Assembly (NCBI GenBank): GCA_029531795.1
Contig: JAPEIS010000012.1
Coordinates: forward strand, 186,001-250,000
DNA from: Sclerotinia nivalis
Taxonomy: Eukaryota; Ascomycota; Leotiomycetes; Helotiales; Sclerotiniaceae
Length of the DNA stretch: 64,000 nucleotides
Direction of reading: 5' to 3'
The position numbers and the translations under genes were made by a program. The notes beneath the pieces are model-generated. The model was not told where the DNA came from. It saw only the letters and a program-made list of their open reading frames with translations, and did no database searches. Numbering within the stretch: the first letter of the stretch is position 1; each line of letters starts with the position of its first letter. Below are positions 21,507 through 33,870 of this stretch, piece after piece.

Positions 21507-23147
21507 CAATTTAAACTGCGAATGCATTGCGTTCGCTTGGAAGGACAACCCGAGGCATCCCATCAATTTTGCTTCAAAGAGCGATTACAGTCTGTGTTCT
21601 GAAGAAATGCTACTTTGCAGCCGAAACCTGGTGGCCTGGCCGAACTAGGAAACGAGGCCTAAACTTCACAATCTCGAATCAAGTGGATGGACATTTGAAG
21701 CTTTTGAATAAGATTGTATTAGCTAGCGCTCGAGCAATCCTCCCTGTATTCCGTACAACTAATACTGCTGCTTTATACAAGGAATCAAATCTGATGCCTC
21801 CTGAGATTGAGCTAAATTTGATATCCCAGAGCTTCGCTGCCCGAACGGCTCGGCTAGATCCTAAACATCCCCTTCGAATTCGAACCAAAAATATCCTAGC
21901 TAAAGCTGGGGCTAGAACTGCTGAATCAAGGTTCTCAAGAATTATCCTAGCTCTTCCAAAAGCTGAATATATCAATCCAATTGCTCTTCCCCCTTGGAGG
22001 AACAAAGAACCGCATATTATCACAGAAACCCGGATCGATAGCCCTCTCGGTCGTTCGAAGGAACGAGCAGCTAAGGATTTCGAAAGGTTTATATTTACGA
22101 TTCCAAAAAGTGATTTGCAAGTCTTCTCCGATGGTTCGAAAAGCGAAGCTCTGGATGGTGCTACAGGAGGTAGATCAGTGATTTATCAATACAATCTGCA
22201 AATGGATCGATAGGCTTTCTCACTAGACTGTAATGCTGAAGTCTTCGATACCAAAGTAGCTGCAGCTTTGAAAGGTGCTCAAACAGCAATACAGCTACCC
22301 TCAGCTAGGTTCGCTACAGACCTCTGGGTTTTCTTGGATAACCTAAAGATTGCTATACGATTAGGCTCTCATTCCACTGAATCCTCTCAATCTATATTTG
22401 AAGAATTCTGCGAACTAGCTATAGCTTGGCCTCTCAGACCCCGCTTGCCATATACTCGCCCTGACTCAATTCGAATTCGATAGATTCCTAAGCACCTAGA
22501 TATCCCCGGAAACGAAGCAACGAACAAAACAGCTAAAGAGGGAACAGCATTCTCATTTCTATCTGATTTTATTTGCACTCTCGCCTCCTTGAAAAGAATC
22601 GCTAAAACGAATGTCAAATCAGCAAAAGCTAAATTATGGACAATTATAACATTACAAAGCTACAATAATCTTTTTATAATTTATAACAATAAATCGATTA
22701 TGCTTTCTTTTGATCGAACGATACTAGGATATATCCTAGCAATCAGATCTCAATACAGCGATTTCGCAGCGTATCACGATCGCTTCAATCACGAAGATGC
22801 TTATATGCTATACTTATATAGGAAAAGAAAATCCCCTTTTCATTTTTACTTTTGTAAAGTTGGAAATGCTCAAAAAACCCTTTCAAAGTTACTACCATCT
22901 GAAGCCATCCCCTATCTTTTGGGAAGCATAGAAGGAGTAGCGAAACTAACAGTTTGGCTCAAATCTATAAGGTTCTATCAGGATATATGTCCTCGATTCT
23001 TTATACAATTTATTGATTGAAGGATTGCTTTGATTTTTATTTTTATTTTTATTTTATGTTATTTTTGGATTTTCTTTGTATAAGGCGTTGGGTTTTGGTT
23101 CGGAAAGATTGAATTTGTATAAATTTTAAAAAAAAAAAAAAAAATCT
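21507..23147 (+). mobile_element. LINE-1 copy B, 5'-truncated, plus strand
   Basis: Same family as copy A, head to head with it, junction near 21506. It carries only the region after RT and RNase H: AAETWWPGRTRKRGLNF, MPPEIELNLISQSFAARTAR, LQVFSDGSKSEALDGATGG, EVFDTKVAAALKGAQTA, IPKHLDIPGNEATNKTAKE and TILGYILAIRSQYSDFAAYH. Stops at 22211-22213 and 22481-22483 split it into frames 21527-22213, 22268-22483 and 22589-23020. The 3' end is a poly-A run at about 23129-23146. GC content is higher and decay lighter than in copy A. Confidence 0.85.
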
Positions 23148-23454
23148 TTATATTAACAAAATCATATTAAAAATCTCGATTGCGATGACAAAGGAAAGGA
23201 GATCAGGAATCGAGGGATCTAATTGTATTGTGGAGAACAGCTGAAATATCTACCCAAGGGATTAACTCAATACGCAACGGTAATCATGTAAACCCTGCTG
23301 AAGCATTTAGCATATATAATACTAATAAATTTAGATTAGCTAGTTAGAAACCCAGGGGCCTTCCTCCCCTGGCGTCCTTTGTCCCAATTGGGAATTTGAG
23401 GCCTGTGCTTCGCACAGAGCCTCGGACGAAAAATATCACACACACACACACACT
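23148..23454. other. Unassigned spacer with CA repeat
   Basis: No gene or named element. It has normal GC, a hairpin-like GAGGCCTGTGCTTCGCACAG stretch near 23400 and a CA dinucleotide run at about 23437-23453. It may be a fragment of unique or other repeat DNA. Confidence 0.4.
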
Positions 23455-23488
23455 ATGATCGGTAACTGTAAGATCCGTGATCGTAACA
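23455..23488 (-). repeat. Gypsy-A-type LTR start fragment, minus strand
   Basis: On the minus strand this reads TGTTACGATCACGGATCTTA then CAGTTACCGATCA, nearly identical to the first 33 bp of the Gypsy-A 5' LTR at 40211. It abuts the integrase of Gypsy-C exactly at 23488/23489. The rest of the LTR is missing, so this is a truncated insertion. Confidence 0.75.
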
Positions 23489-25408
23489 CTCGGTTAAGAG
23501 TAACCAATTCAATTAATCATCTTAATAGTAGTTAACAAAAGCTTATAAATACTATTCCAGAATCAAATTAATATATTCGATTTGATTATCTATTTGAGAA
23601 TGAAAAATTAAAGAGTACTTTAAGATAACTCTCAATCGCTTCGAAAGTTGTAATCAGAATCCTAATACGAATTACATTCCCCGATCGAAAATGATGTTGT
23701 TCGGGAATCTATGAAATATATAAATACAATTAATGAAGGTATCGATTAATTCCTTTATCGTTAGTATATATATACCGATGAAATATCTTATTTTGGTTAG
23801 CTTGCAGACTATTACCAAAATATATTTATAGATAGAATTATAATGAGTATAGTCTGAAAGCGATGTAATATAATCGATTGAGATATCAGATTATATGCGA
23901 AAAGGGATAGACAGTGGTTTCAAAAATCCGGGAGGCATCGATTTAGACGATTTGATACGAATACAAAGTTCGCAGGCCTTCATATAGGATACGATTTCCA
24001 AATGCATATTAGGCCATCAATATATACAAGAAACAAGATCGATCGTTTTAGTTCGATCAGGATGATCAACAAAATCAGAAGAATGAATCCAATAGATAAT
24101 TTGAAGCTTGAATTTATCGTTTGATAAAACCCAAAGTTTATCCCGATAATAAATTCTATTATTTTGGATCGAATAATCCTGTATAACAATCCGAAGAATC
24201 TTACAATATTTCTTTGATCATTTAATTATCGATAGATCGTTAAAAGCAAAGATAAGTTGATCTACGATATCGGATTTAGTATATACTATATCGATTAAAG
24301 CATCAATTAATTGATCGTAAAATAATACTATTGTTTCTATCAATACTAAATTGATATGTTTAATCAAATCCTTATAAAGATCAGTATCAAAATAATCCTA
24401 AAGAAGGATAATACACTTTCGATTCTTTAGATATTCATTATTTGGATTAAAACGATATAATCGATCTTTATATTTTCTGTTGAGCGTATCTGATCGAATA
24501 ATCTTGTTTCCCGGTCGATAGATTATACAGAAATTATATTGAAATAGAAATTCGGATCATTGCATTTGCTGTTGATTGAAGGCCTTTGTAATCATAAAAT
24601 ATTCGAGGTTCTTATAATCAATAAGAATCTCGAATTCCTCTTGTGAATTTTAGAGCTCTAGGTATTATTCTCTTTTTGCCTTAATAATAACGAATAGTTC
24701 CTTATTGTAGATCTTATAATTGTATTCCATTGCTATATACTTAAATGAAAAGTAAACAATCAAATACAAAACATTATTATTATTGTATTACAAAAAAACT
24801 CCTCCTGAGGCCCAATCGGAAATATCGGTTTCCAAAACAGTTTTCTGTTTATAATCGAAATATACCAAAACCAGTACTATTGTAAAAGTCCTTTTTAAAA
24901 CATCAAAAACCTTTATATAATTTATAATCCACTTCCATATAATATTCTTCTGCAAAAGATCGTTAAAAGAACAACAAATCTTTGAAAAATCTTTTATAAA
25001 ACATCAATAAAAATTGGTAAAGCCAAGAAATCATTATAAATCCTTTACATATAAAAACAACTCCCAAGATATAATAATCGTAATCTTTTCTTGATCCATT
25101 TCGATACCTTCGATTGTAATAATAAAACCCAAATACTTTGTTTTTGTAGTTTCGAATTCGCATTTGTTGATATTAATCTGTAATCCAGCATCTATTAGCT
25201 TTTGAACTATTTAACAAATATACTTCTTATACTTTATAGGATTATCAAGGTAGATTAAGATATCATCGAAATACACAGTACAATACTTGTCCAACTCATC
25301 GAAAAGTGTATAATTAATATAATATTAAAATGATACAAGTGCATTGCAAAAATCAAAAAGCATAACTAGAAATTCAAAAAGACCAAAATAAATAATAAAT
25401 ACAGTTTT

Positions 25409-25627
25409 CTACTCATCTCCTTCAACGATTCGCAGCTTGTTGAATACTGCAATGATATCAAACTTGATATAAATTTTTGCATTACAAAAAGTATCCAACA
25501 TTTTGCGAATGATAGATAATGGATAACGATTCTTTATAATAATATTATTGAATCCTCGATAATCTTGATAAATACAGACCCCCTTTCCAGGCTTGACAGC
25601 TAATAGCAAAAGAGAAATATACTGCAA
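25409..25627 (-). pseudogene. Gypsy-C reverse transcriptase fragment
   Basis: 72-codon open piece of RT. It holds KPGKGVCIYQDYRGFNNIII (fingers) and IYIKFDIIAVFNKLRIVEGD, with the first catalytic Asp in FDI. The following YFDD block lies just downstream, in a separate frame piece. Confidence 0.75.
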
Positions 25628-28600
25628 TTTCGATTCCCGAATGAATCCTTTGGAGAGATTATCATCGAATCATTTATACATTACCATTAACTTCATTGAC
25701 AACAAAGAGTAGTTTTTGAAATAAGATAGCTTTTTATCAAATATCAATTCAATCTTGTGGTCCCAGATTCGGTAAAATGATAGCTTATCGGTATAATATA
25801 AAAAAAAGACGGAAAGTTTATCTTGTAACTATATAAAGAGTCTTTATCATATTTGATCGTTATTAAAGGAAGATTTGTCAATTAAAAATTTATCGATATC
25901 AGTTTTAAAGACCTTCCACAGATGAAGCAGTTTATAACAATCGTATACAAAATCATAAAGTTGCAACAAAGTTTTAAAGAGCATTTCTATTATATCACCC
26001 TACCCTTATAAAATCAATCGAAAATCCTCTTCTATAAACATTAGGAACAATATAATCTATCATAAATAATCTTGTTCAATAGTTTTCTGTACAATATCCA
26101 ATTCATTCTATATCAATCGAATAACCCGAATGTTATCTTATTAACAAAACAAAACAAAACTAGAAATTTACAATCAACGAATATCATCCATATTTAAATT
26201 TGTACCCTGATAGACAAGTATAAGGAATTCCTCAACAAAAAATAAAGGCAAACGGTTTTTTGAACTATAAATAAAACGACATCGATCTACAACCTTCAAA
26301 ATCGATTTTGAATATAAACAATTAGAAATCATCTATACCTGATTATTTGATTCCCCACAACACTTTATTTGATAATGATTCATACTAAATATCAAACCTT
26401 GTTGAAATTCGAGATCAATAGAAGAATCATCAGATTATAATATATAACCTTTATCCGATATCTCTTCAATAAAAAGTTTTTTATAAGAAACTTCTTTAAA
26501 AACAAAAAACATTTGAATAGATTGAAAATTGATATCATCTTCTGAACAATCCTCGATATAAAGAGAATAATACTTATAATTTATATATTTAGCTTTTATA
26601 TCAAAATCAATAAAGAATTTATATAAAAATTCGATAGTATCGATAATTTATTATAAAATAACTTTTATTAGATCCTTTTGATCTTTAATCAAAAATAGAA
26701 TCGTTAATACACTAATTAACTCTGAATTATAATACATTGAGCAATTGAAAATATAATAATTTGAAAAGAATATTAAACTTATCTTTGTTCAATTGATAAT
26801 AAAATTATAATATTACAATCATAGTAAACCAAAGATTAACAATATCTTTAATGAAAATTAAGTAATATAAAAAAACCAATATTTATAATGATCCCCTATA
26901 ACGATTTCCATCACAAAATATTTTATAATTCTATCAACGATCTTTTCATCGGCAAATCGAAATTTGCAAGAAAAAGATAAAAATTATATTTTGATATTGT
27001 ATTTGAAAACAAAAGAATAATCAACAAAGGTTTCTTTGGAGTATTCATTATCAATAAGATTTATAACAATAAAAGGGTTTTCATACATAAGAAATATAAT
27101 AATTTTAACAAATAGAGATTTGCTATTTATAGAATTGAACTACAATAATTTATATCTATCCATTCCTCAATTTACTTTTTTGTTTTTAGTATTCCTCTAC
27201 AAACGATTTTTTGTAGAGATTAATCTTTTCCCTATTCAGAACTTTCCTTAATTGAATCAGATATAAAGACAATCTTCTCTGATTCGATATAGTCTTGCTA
27301 TTATACCTAATTCAGATATTATTAATCATATACCCAATTATCAATATATCCTTTTCGAAATCCACTATGATTATTGTTAGATCTATTAGCGCCTCGAAAA
27401 ACCGGGGTAACAACGTGTTAAACAAAGACCAGATTAATTAAAGCGGCGGTATTATGATTGGAAAAGACATTAGTAGAAGTTTATTTGCCAGAAAGAAAAT
27501 TATTGTTGATATCATAAATAGCGTAACAATCAATTTGAAGATAACCGATCCTACCACAACAATTACAAAAAACTATAGAATTAAATTTCTTTTTCTTATT
27601 TTATTAACCTTTTTATTATTATCCCTTTTACTTCATTGCATTAAGATCTATAAAATCATTATTATTAACAACAAATACATTGCCAGAATTTTTGTTATAA
27701 TACTCAGCGTTACAAAGATTCTGATTCCAAATAAAGAATTTCTTTTGTCAACCATTAACATTATCAACAATACAAAAGTTCGAATCATCAATAACCAAAA
27801 TTCGGAAAGGAACAATAATTTTTTGCTTTATCGTATTAACAATCTCACAATCAAATTTGTAATAAGAATTAATTAAATGAAACAATATTAAAAAAAAAAC
27901 CGAAAAAGATTCCTTTGAACCCATAAAAAGTTTATCGAATTTGAGCAAAGCTTCTCTTTCAATATCCATAAAGATATATAATTTGTCCAATTTGACCAAA
28001 AACGAAACAATAGAATCGAAACAAATAAAATCATCAATAAATCTGATGATATCCGTAATACACTCTTATTACATTTAACCATCGAGAAGATTAATAACAT
28101 AGCTAATCTTCTTTTATTCGAAAACAAAGAATTATAAATCGATCATCCAATAAAATTGCAAACCCAATTTCCAGAATTAATAATCCTTTTGATAAACAAA
28201 AATATTAGATCTTTCGTTTTTAAAAACAAACAGATCTTTCTGAATTTGACAGAGAGTAATTGGTTTCTGATCAGTAATAGTATTACCAGCATCCAGCTAA
28301 ACTTGCTTGCCGACTAAGATACGAAGAAGTCCAACGTTTTCCACTTTACATTCCTCGATCTTATTTGTTTGAGTAACGATATAGATAACTTGAATAATAA
28401 AGCGATCTTCGATAATAAAGAAAATATAATTCAAATAAATAATCTATTCGTCAAAACCGATAATAAGGTTTAGTATTACCGGAATATCCAATTCTGTTAG
28501 GATTTGCATAATAGTAAACCATTGATCAAAAACTTATTGGATTCCGGTACGAACTCCTTCGATAGAAATAAGAGTTATACCACTAACAAATATAGAACCA

Positions 28601-28898
28601 AAAACCATTATAAAAAGAATTATAATTATACAAAAATAATCGATAGAGAAATTACAATTATACAAAAACAAACAATAAAGAAAATACAACTATACAAAAG
28701 CAATGTATACACAAAATGCGATTATACAAAAGCAAATAAAAAAGTTACACAAAAACAGATAAGAAACACAACCATACAAAAACAAACAGATTATAACAAT
28801 ACAAAAGCAATCGAAAACAGATACAAAAGCCTACAAATGATTTGGCAAGACTAAATCATTTCGTAAAATAACAGAATCTTTGAAAAGATAATACAAAC

Positions 28899-29061
28899 TA
28901 TCACAATAAGGGAAAAGGTATATATAGAATTGATCTATTGTTGTACTACAAGAAGAGGAAGAAGGTTAAGGAGATAACCTGACTATATAGAAGTGAGTGC
29001 ATACATATGTGCCTAAGGCACATATGATCACGTGCAGGTGAAGGGGGATGAACCCGTAACA
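28899..29061 (-). repeat. Gypsy-C 5' LTR
   Basis: 163 bp, the same length as both Gypsy-B LTRs. It holds a perfect hairpin at 29004-29026 (stem CATATGTGCC, loop TAA). Confidence 0.8.
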
Positions 29062-29846
29062 ACCTGAATCATCAAATACAACTTTTTGTATAGAATATCC
29101 ATTATCTTTCCTTTAATCTTATTAATTAATCGAGAATTGAAGATTTATTCTTTGTATGTTTCAGAATCGTACATTACAAATTCGAAAATATCTTTAACAA
29201 TTAATAAATCGATCTTTTGGTTTTGAGAAAGCTCAAATAATTCTCTATTAATTATAATAGCATCAATTATATAAAGTTTAATTACAAGTTTGTAATCATC
29301 TTTCTCCTTCTTGATTAAATAAACTTCGATCAAATGAAATTTATCTTGAATATTTTCTTCAACAAGATAAAAATCGAAATCCTATACGAAATAACAAACA
29401 ATTGGTATTTCTATAATTGATATACTCGAATGAATATTTTCTCTTATTTGTATACAAATTGTTCGAACAAATGATTTCGAATCACCAAAAGTATTTTCAA
29501 ATCGATCAAGATTCAGAATAAGATTATTGGAAGCATTTTTGGATTGATCATTCGAATAATAATAATCACCGAAAGTATTTTCTTCCTTTTGGTTTTCTTC
29601 ATAGAATAACTTCATAATAATCGTATAGAAGTTTGCAGGACCATACAGCATTTCGATTGTATATGAATTTCCATCGATAGCAATAAATTTGAATGAGCCA
29701 GTCCAGCCATGTTTTTCTCTCCAAACTCATACCATTGAATTTAATGGCAAATTCATAGTATTATATATGATTGATCCATTTCGGGATTCTAATATATATT
29801 GAATCGATCTCCTAGTATGAATCTCCCAAATTTCTTTCATTGCAGT

Positions 29847-30356
29847 TTAGATAGCTTCAACTCTTTTCATCATTATCGGCATAAGGATATTATACAGAAT
29901 CATTTTTAGATATACCCCAAAAACCAGGAATATTAGTATTAATCCTTTCGGATTTGCTGTATCATTGATAGCTTTTATAGTCATTTGAAGAATGAATTCT
30001 TTATTCAGTTTTTTATCCTTCAATTCTTCCTGAATGATCTCGTACGATCGATATAAAGGTGTATAATACCACTCGACTTTTCCAATACTGTTATAAACTT
30101 CCACTGAGACTTTATACACCTCCATTGATATCATACAAGCATTTTGCTTGAATTCCTTAAACGAAAAATTCGTGTCTGTATTATGAATGAAAGAATCAAA
30201 GAAACCTAAATAGATATCAATCCAGCACTTTCGTATTGAATTCCAAATAGTTTTTATAGATATATCTTTCAAAAATATTATTGCATTATACAAAATAGCT
30301 TCATCGATTAAATGCAAAACAGATTTTCCATCAATATAAAAAATATCCAAAATCAT
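29847..30356 (-). pseudogene. Copia integrase core
   Basis: 169 codons: DIFYIDGKSVLHLIDEA (first Asp), IHNTDTNFSFKEFKQNA (second-Asp region, with the usual D shifted or lost) and VEVYNSIGKVEWYYTPLYRS (Glu region), then FILQMTIKAINDTANPKG. It is open for its whole length despite neighbouring stops. Confidence 0.75.
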
Positions 30357-31493
30357 TGAATAATTGAAATCGATATCATCCTTAATTATAAATCGAACCT
30401 GTTTAGATGATTTTGAATGTAATTGATAATATTTGTAGAATTTGTTTAATCATTCGATCATATGAGTATCAATATTGTATTCGGTTCTAATAAGAATGTT
30501 TTCGAATCATTGTATAGAAGAATAATCAAATCGTCGATGAAATTACCGTAATTCAATTTCCGTCAAATGATTATATAAAATCGATTTCTTTTTCTGATTC
30601 AATAATATCCAAGGATAACTTCATTTTCATACGATAAAGATCAATTTCTTTTTTTGTATAAAAACATTCCTGGTATTATCCAAAAAGACTTTTATACGAT
30701 TCATATCTTAAATACAAAGCAAAAATGGAGTGTTGATTGATACAATAAAAAATATTAATAAATTAATCGGAATTGTTACTTCAATTATACCTTTTATATT
30801 CGTTGATCCTTTTCCGAAACGAATCTTGTATTCATTTTTCTTCGAATGATCGATTCTAGAAATGATATTTGTATAAAGGAGAGCTTTCATTTGATTATAC
30901 TCTATAATAGAGATTCTTGTAATTCTAATATCAAATATTATTCCTTGAAATACATTAGTTGTATACCTTCCGTTTAGAGTAAAAACTTTATTAGACTCCT
31001 TATATGAATCAACTAATTCGTCTTTTCCTATAAGAATATATACAAATATTTGATTATTTAATATTTCAATAATTTTATATTTATTGATCTTTTCTGTTTT
31101 TATAAAGAATGATTCTTTTGATTTCTTATTATTATAATTATTATCTATATTATATATTAAAGCGAATTTTACTTTTTTATCCTTTGATTTATTGATTAAA
31201 TCATCCTCCTCAAAATCAATCTGAAGTTAATCAAATTGTTCCTGAGAAATTTCATTTTCAATAAGAAAATGATTGTATACCTTCCGTTTTTCATCCAATG
31301 GATAATCTTTTGTCTAATAATCTATCTTTCCACAAATAAAACAATTTTTCTTTTTCTGTTTTGTATATTTTTCAGAAAATCATCAATACGAATTTCTTTC
31401 ATATATAGAACCTTTGCTTCGAAATCTATACAATAAACGGCCCCGAAAAGGATAGTTCCTTCCTTTTCAAGTATATATACAATCTATTCAGAA

Positions 31494-31697
31494 TTAATAC
31501 AATTTGTTATCTTCATTGTTATCATCTTCGTTTTGAAAATATACAATCGAAGATAATTCTTTTATATGTATAACAAATCCAATTAAATTTCTAAGTTCTA
31601 TATACAATCCTTTATATAATATTGCTGGTTTCAATAATGCATTTGTACATTCTCGTATATCACAATAAGCATTCAATATTTGGTCTTTTAAACTCAA
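31494..31697 (-). pseudogene. Copia gag C-terminal fragment
   Basis: 67 codons with DIRECTNALLKPAILYKGL and VYFQNEDDNN, followed after stops by a CCHC-like CFICGKIDY. It places the gag-protease boundary of the copia element near 31300. Confidence 0.6.
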
Positions 31698-32465
31698 TTT
31701 AATTTGATAATTATCAATAAAATCATTTTGTAATATACAAAAAGTTATAAAAAGTATTTCGAGATTTTCTAATAAGGTTTTCTTTGGATTTCTTTATACA
31801 ATTATTAATAAAATTATCATACACCATTCTATAAAGTATTTCTGCCTTCTTTTTTTGATTTCGAAATATATTTGTATAATTTTGATCATTAAATCGAAAT
31901 CTTGATATCGTTCAGAGATTTTATCATAATAGAAATCGAAAACCTTATCTCACAACATTATTGAAAACGCAAAATGATAATTTTCTTATACAATACCAAT
32001 TTTCCTACAACAATTATAAAACACTTATAATTTAAAATTCAAAAAATCATACTCTTCACCACTATATTTCTGATTACTGAGTTTATAAATCTTTATTAGA
32101 TTTGCAAGAAATTTCGATGTATTTGTATAAAACAATTGTTCTTATAGATTCGTTACAAATGATTCAGTGTTTGATGGATATAAAGTATTGAATCGAGGAA
32201 ATTATTATAGTTCTTCTGAAACTCTGATTGAAGGTCGTATGTTTGAAGGCACAGTTCTGTATTGTGTTTCGATCGATGGTAATACGACTTCTGGTTTGAT
32301 TGTATTCGTACAGTGTATTGTAGTTCCAATTAACATATTAAATTCGATAAAGAAATCCGTTATGATTTGAATATATTCTTCGAGGATATCGTCCGATAAT
32401 TCTTTGAATTCCTATAAAGCTTTTGCAAATCGTTTAGCATATCCAGTTCCTATCGCCGATTTCAT

Positions 32466-33870
32466 ATATATATAATATCATACCAAATATATACAAAGAA
32501 ATTTCAAACAAATATAGTTTCCTAATTTGAATATATCTTCTGTCCAATTTTCGAAGAATTCAGCGAATTCACACCATAAGCATTCTCGTATATAACATCT
32601 ATCTTGACAATCAACTATTTATATTGTAATATATATATTAATTTTTCCTTTTCGAAATTGTATAATATCATTTGAATAAAGATCTAATTCTTATCCCTCG
32701 ATCTTGTATATAATGTTATCAGGGATTGGAAATATATTAAAAGAATAGAATTTTCAATAAAAGAATTAATAAATTTTTTTTTTTTTTTCAATATAAATAA
32801 TAAATCACAATAATTTTTCAATGAATCTTCAAATAAAAAAATAAATTAAATGAAAATAGAAATAAAATTAGATGAATAAGATTGTATAGAGTATTATTAA
32901 ATATACGAAATGTATAATGGATATAAGTATACTGTTCCTTTGAAAATCGCTATAGATTGTAATCAACTATAGTATTATGAATATCGGTGATTCTGCTTCA
33001 GGAAACCGCAGCTTCTTGAATAGGGAATACTTTGTTTAATCCTTGGGTTGCTTTAATGCTATCCATTATATAGCTGTTAGTCTTTTATCCCTGCACACTT
33101 TTGTATAAATGTAGTATTGTTTTCTATACTTCTCGCTGTTTTGATCTTTCTTGAATTTTTCTTCTAATTTTTTGTCTTTTTGTTTTTATTCATTGTTCTA
33201 GGCATTTGTTGGTGTTAGTATATTGTAGTTATACCTTTCTGGGGTTTGATTGTTTGTCCTGTGATCCTCAAATTTCCTTTTTAAAGTTTTGGCTGGGCTT
33301 TTGATTCGTCTTCAGTTCTAATGAGTATTTCCTCAATTCTCAAATATAGCATTGTTTATTATCCTGATCATCGTTGTCTGATATCTAATCGATTTTGTCT
33401 CCTGAGTACACTTCTTTGTCTTTGTATACAAAGCCTTAGTCTTTCGATATAACTGAAATCCTGATTATAATAATATAGGAGATTCTTATTAGGCTTTTTT
33501 TTAGATGTCGTTTTTCCTTTGAAAGGTGGTTAGGAATTATGTTGTAGTAAGGATGAGTGATGTGGATTGTTATTCTTTCTTTTTCTTTTCATTTTAAGAT
33601 ACTAGTGTTAAAAGTGCGGGTGATCTTCCGTCGAGAGATATTAAGTCAAGTGATGAGTTACTTAACAATGTGCAAGTCATTTATGCGAAAGACGTAAAGT
33701 GTATAAGGTATGTGAAGGATTAGTATGATTACGAGATGCGCCTTTCGGGCAAGAGGAGAGCTGGAGTTAATAAGCAAGGTGGATTTTGGGGTTTTATAGG
33801 AAAGGGCAATGGTATAAGACGGTTGTGTATACTTTCAGTAAGTAATTGTTCTGATCTATTAGATAATCTA
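32466..33870. other. Unassigned AT-rich gap between copia and HET relic
   Basis: No recognisable coding sequence. It should contain the copia 5' LTR/leader and the 3' flank of the HET relic, but no LTR pair is available to define the edge. A T run lies at about 32776-32790. The ORF at 33736-33921 is antisense to the HET C-terminus. Confidence 0.4.

Larger units (their letters stand above)
23489..29061 (-). mobile_element. Gypsy-C (B family), minus strand, 3'-truncated
   Basis: Same family as Gypsy-B; long stretches align (for example 26600-26900 with 46925-47060). The 5' LTR is 28899-29061 (163 bp, TGTTAC to GTGATA on the minus strand). The gag-like region is about 27000-28500 and RT about 25200-25700 (DYRGFNNIIIKNRYPLSII, KFDIIAVFNKLRIVEGDE, and an intact YFDD block near 25260-25280). 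RNase H and integrase follow down to 23489, where the element breaks off. It is inserted in the copia RT start at 29061/29062. Many stops remain; heavy RIP-like decay. Confidence 0.8.
29062..32465 (-). mobile_element. Ty1/copia-type element, minus strand, truncated
   Basis: On the minus strand the order is gag (about 32465-31300: FLANLIKIYKLSNQKYSGEE, LNAYCDIRECTNALLKPA, and a knuckle starting CFICGKIDY), protease/spacer, integrase 30356-29847, GPANF..KLFYEE near 29630, and IFNSRLINKIKGKIMD at the start of an RVT_2-type RT near 29110. It is cut by Gypsy-C at 29061/29062 and the rest of RT is not found elsewhere. Gag-IN-RT order is diagnostic for copia. No LTR was identified at its right side. 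Confidence 0.75.

Noticed and set aside
23437..23453. CRISPR-like or regulatory CA repeat
   Set aside because: It is a plain dinucleotide microsatellite; CRISPR arrays are not expected in a fungal genome and none is seen.
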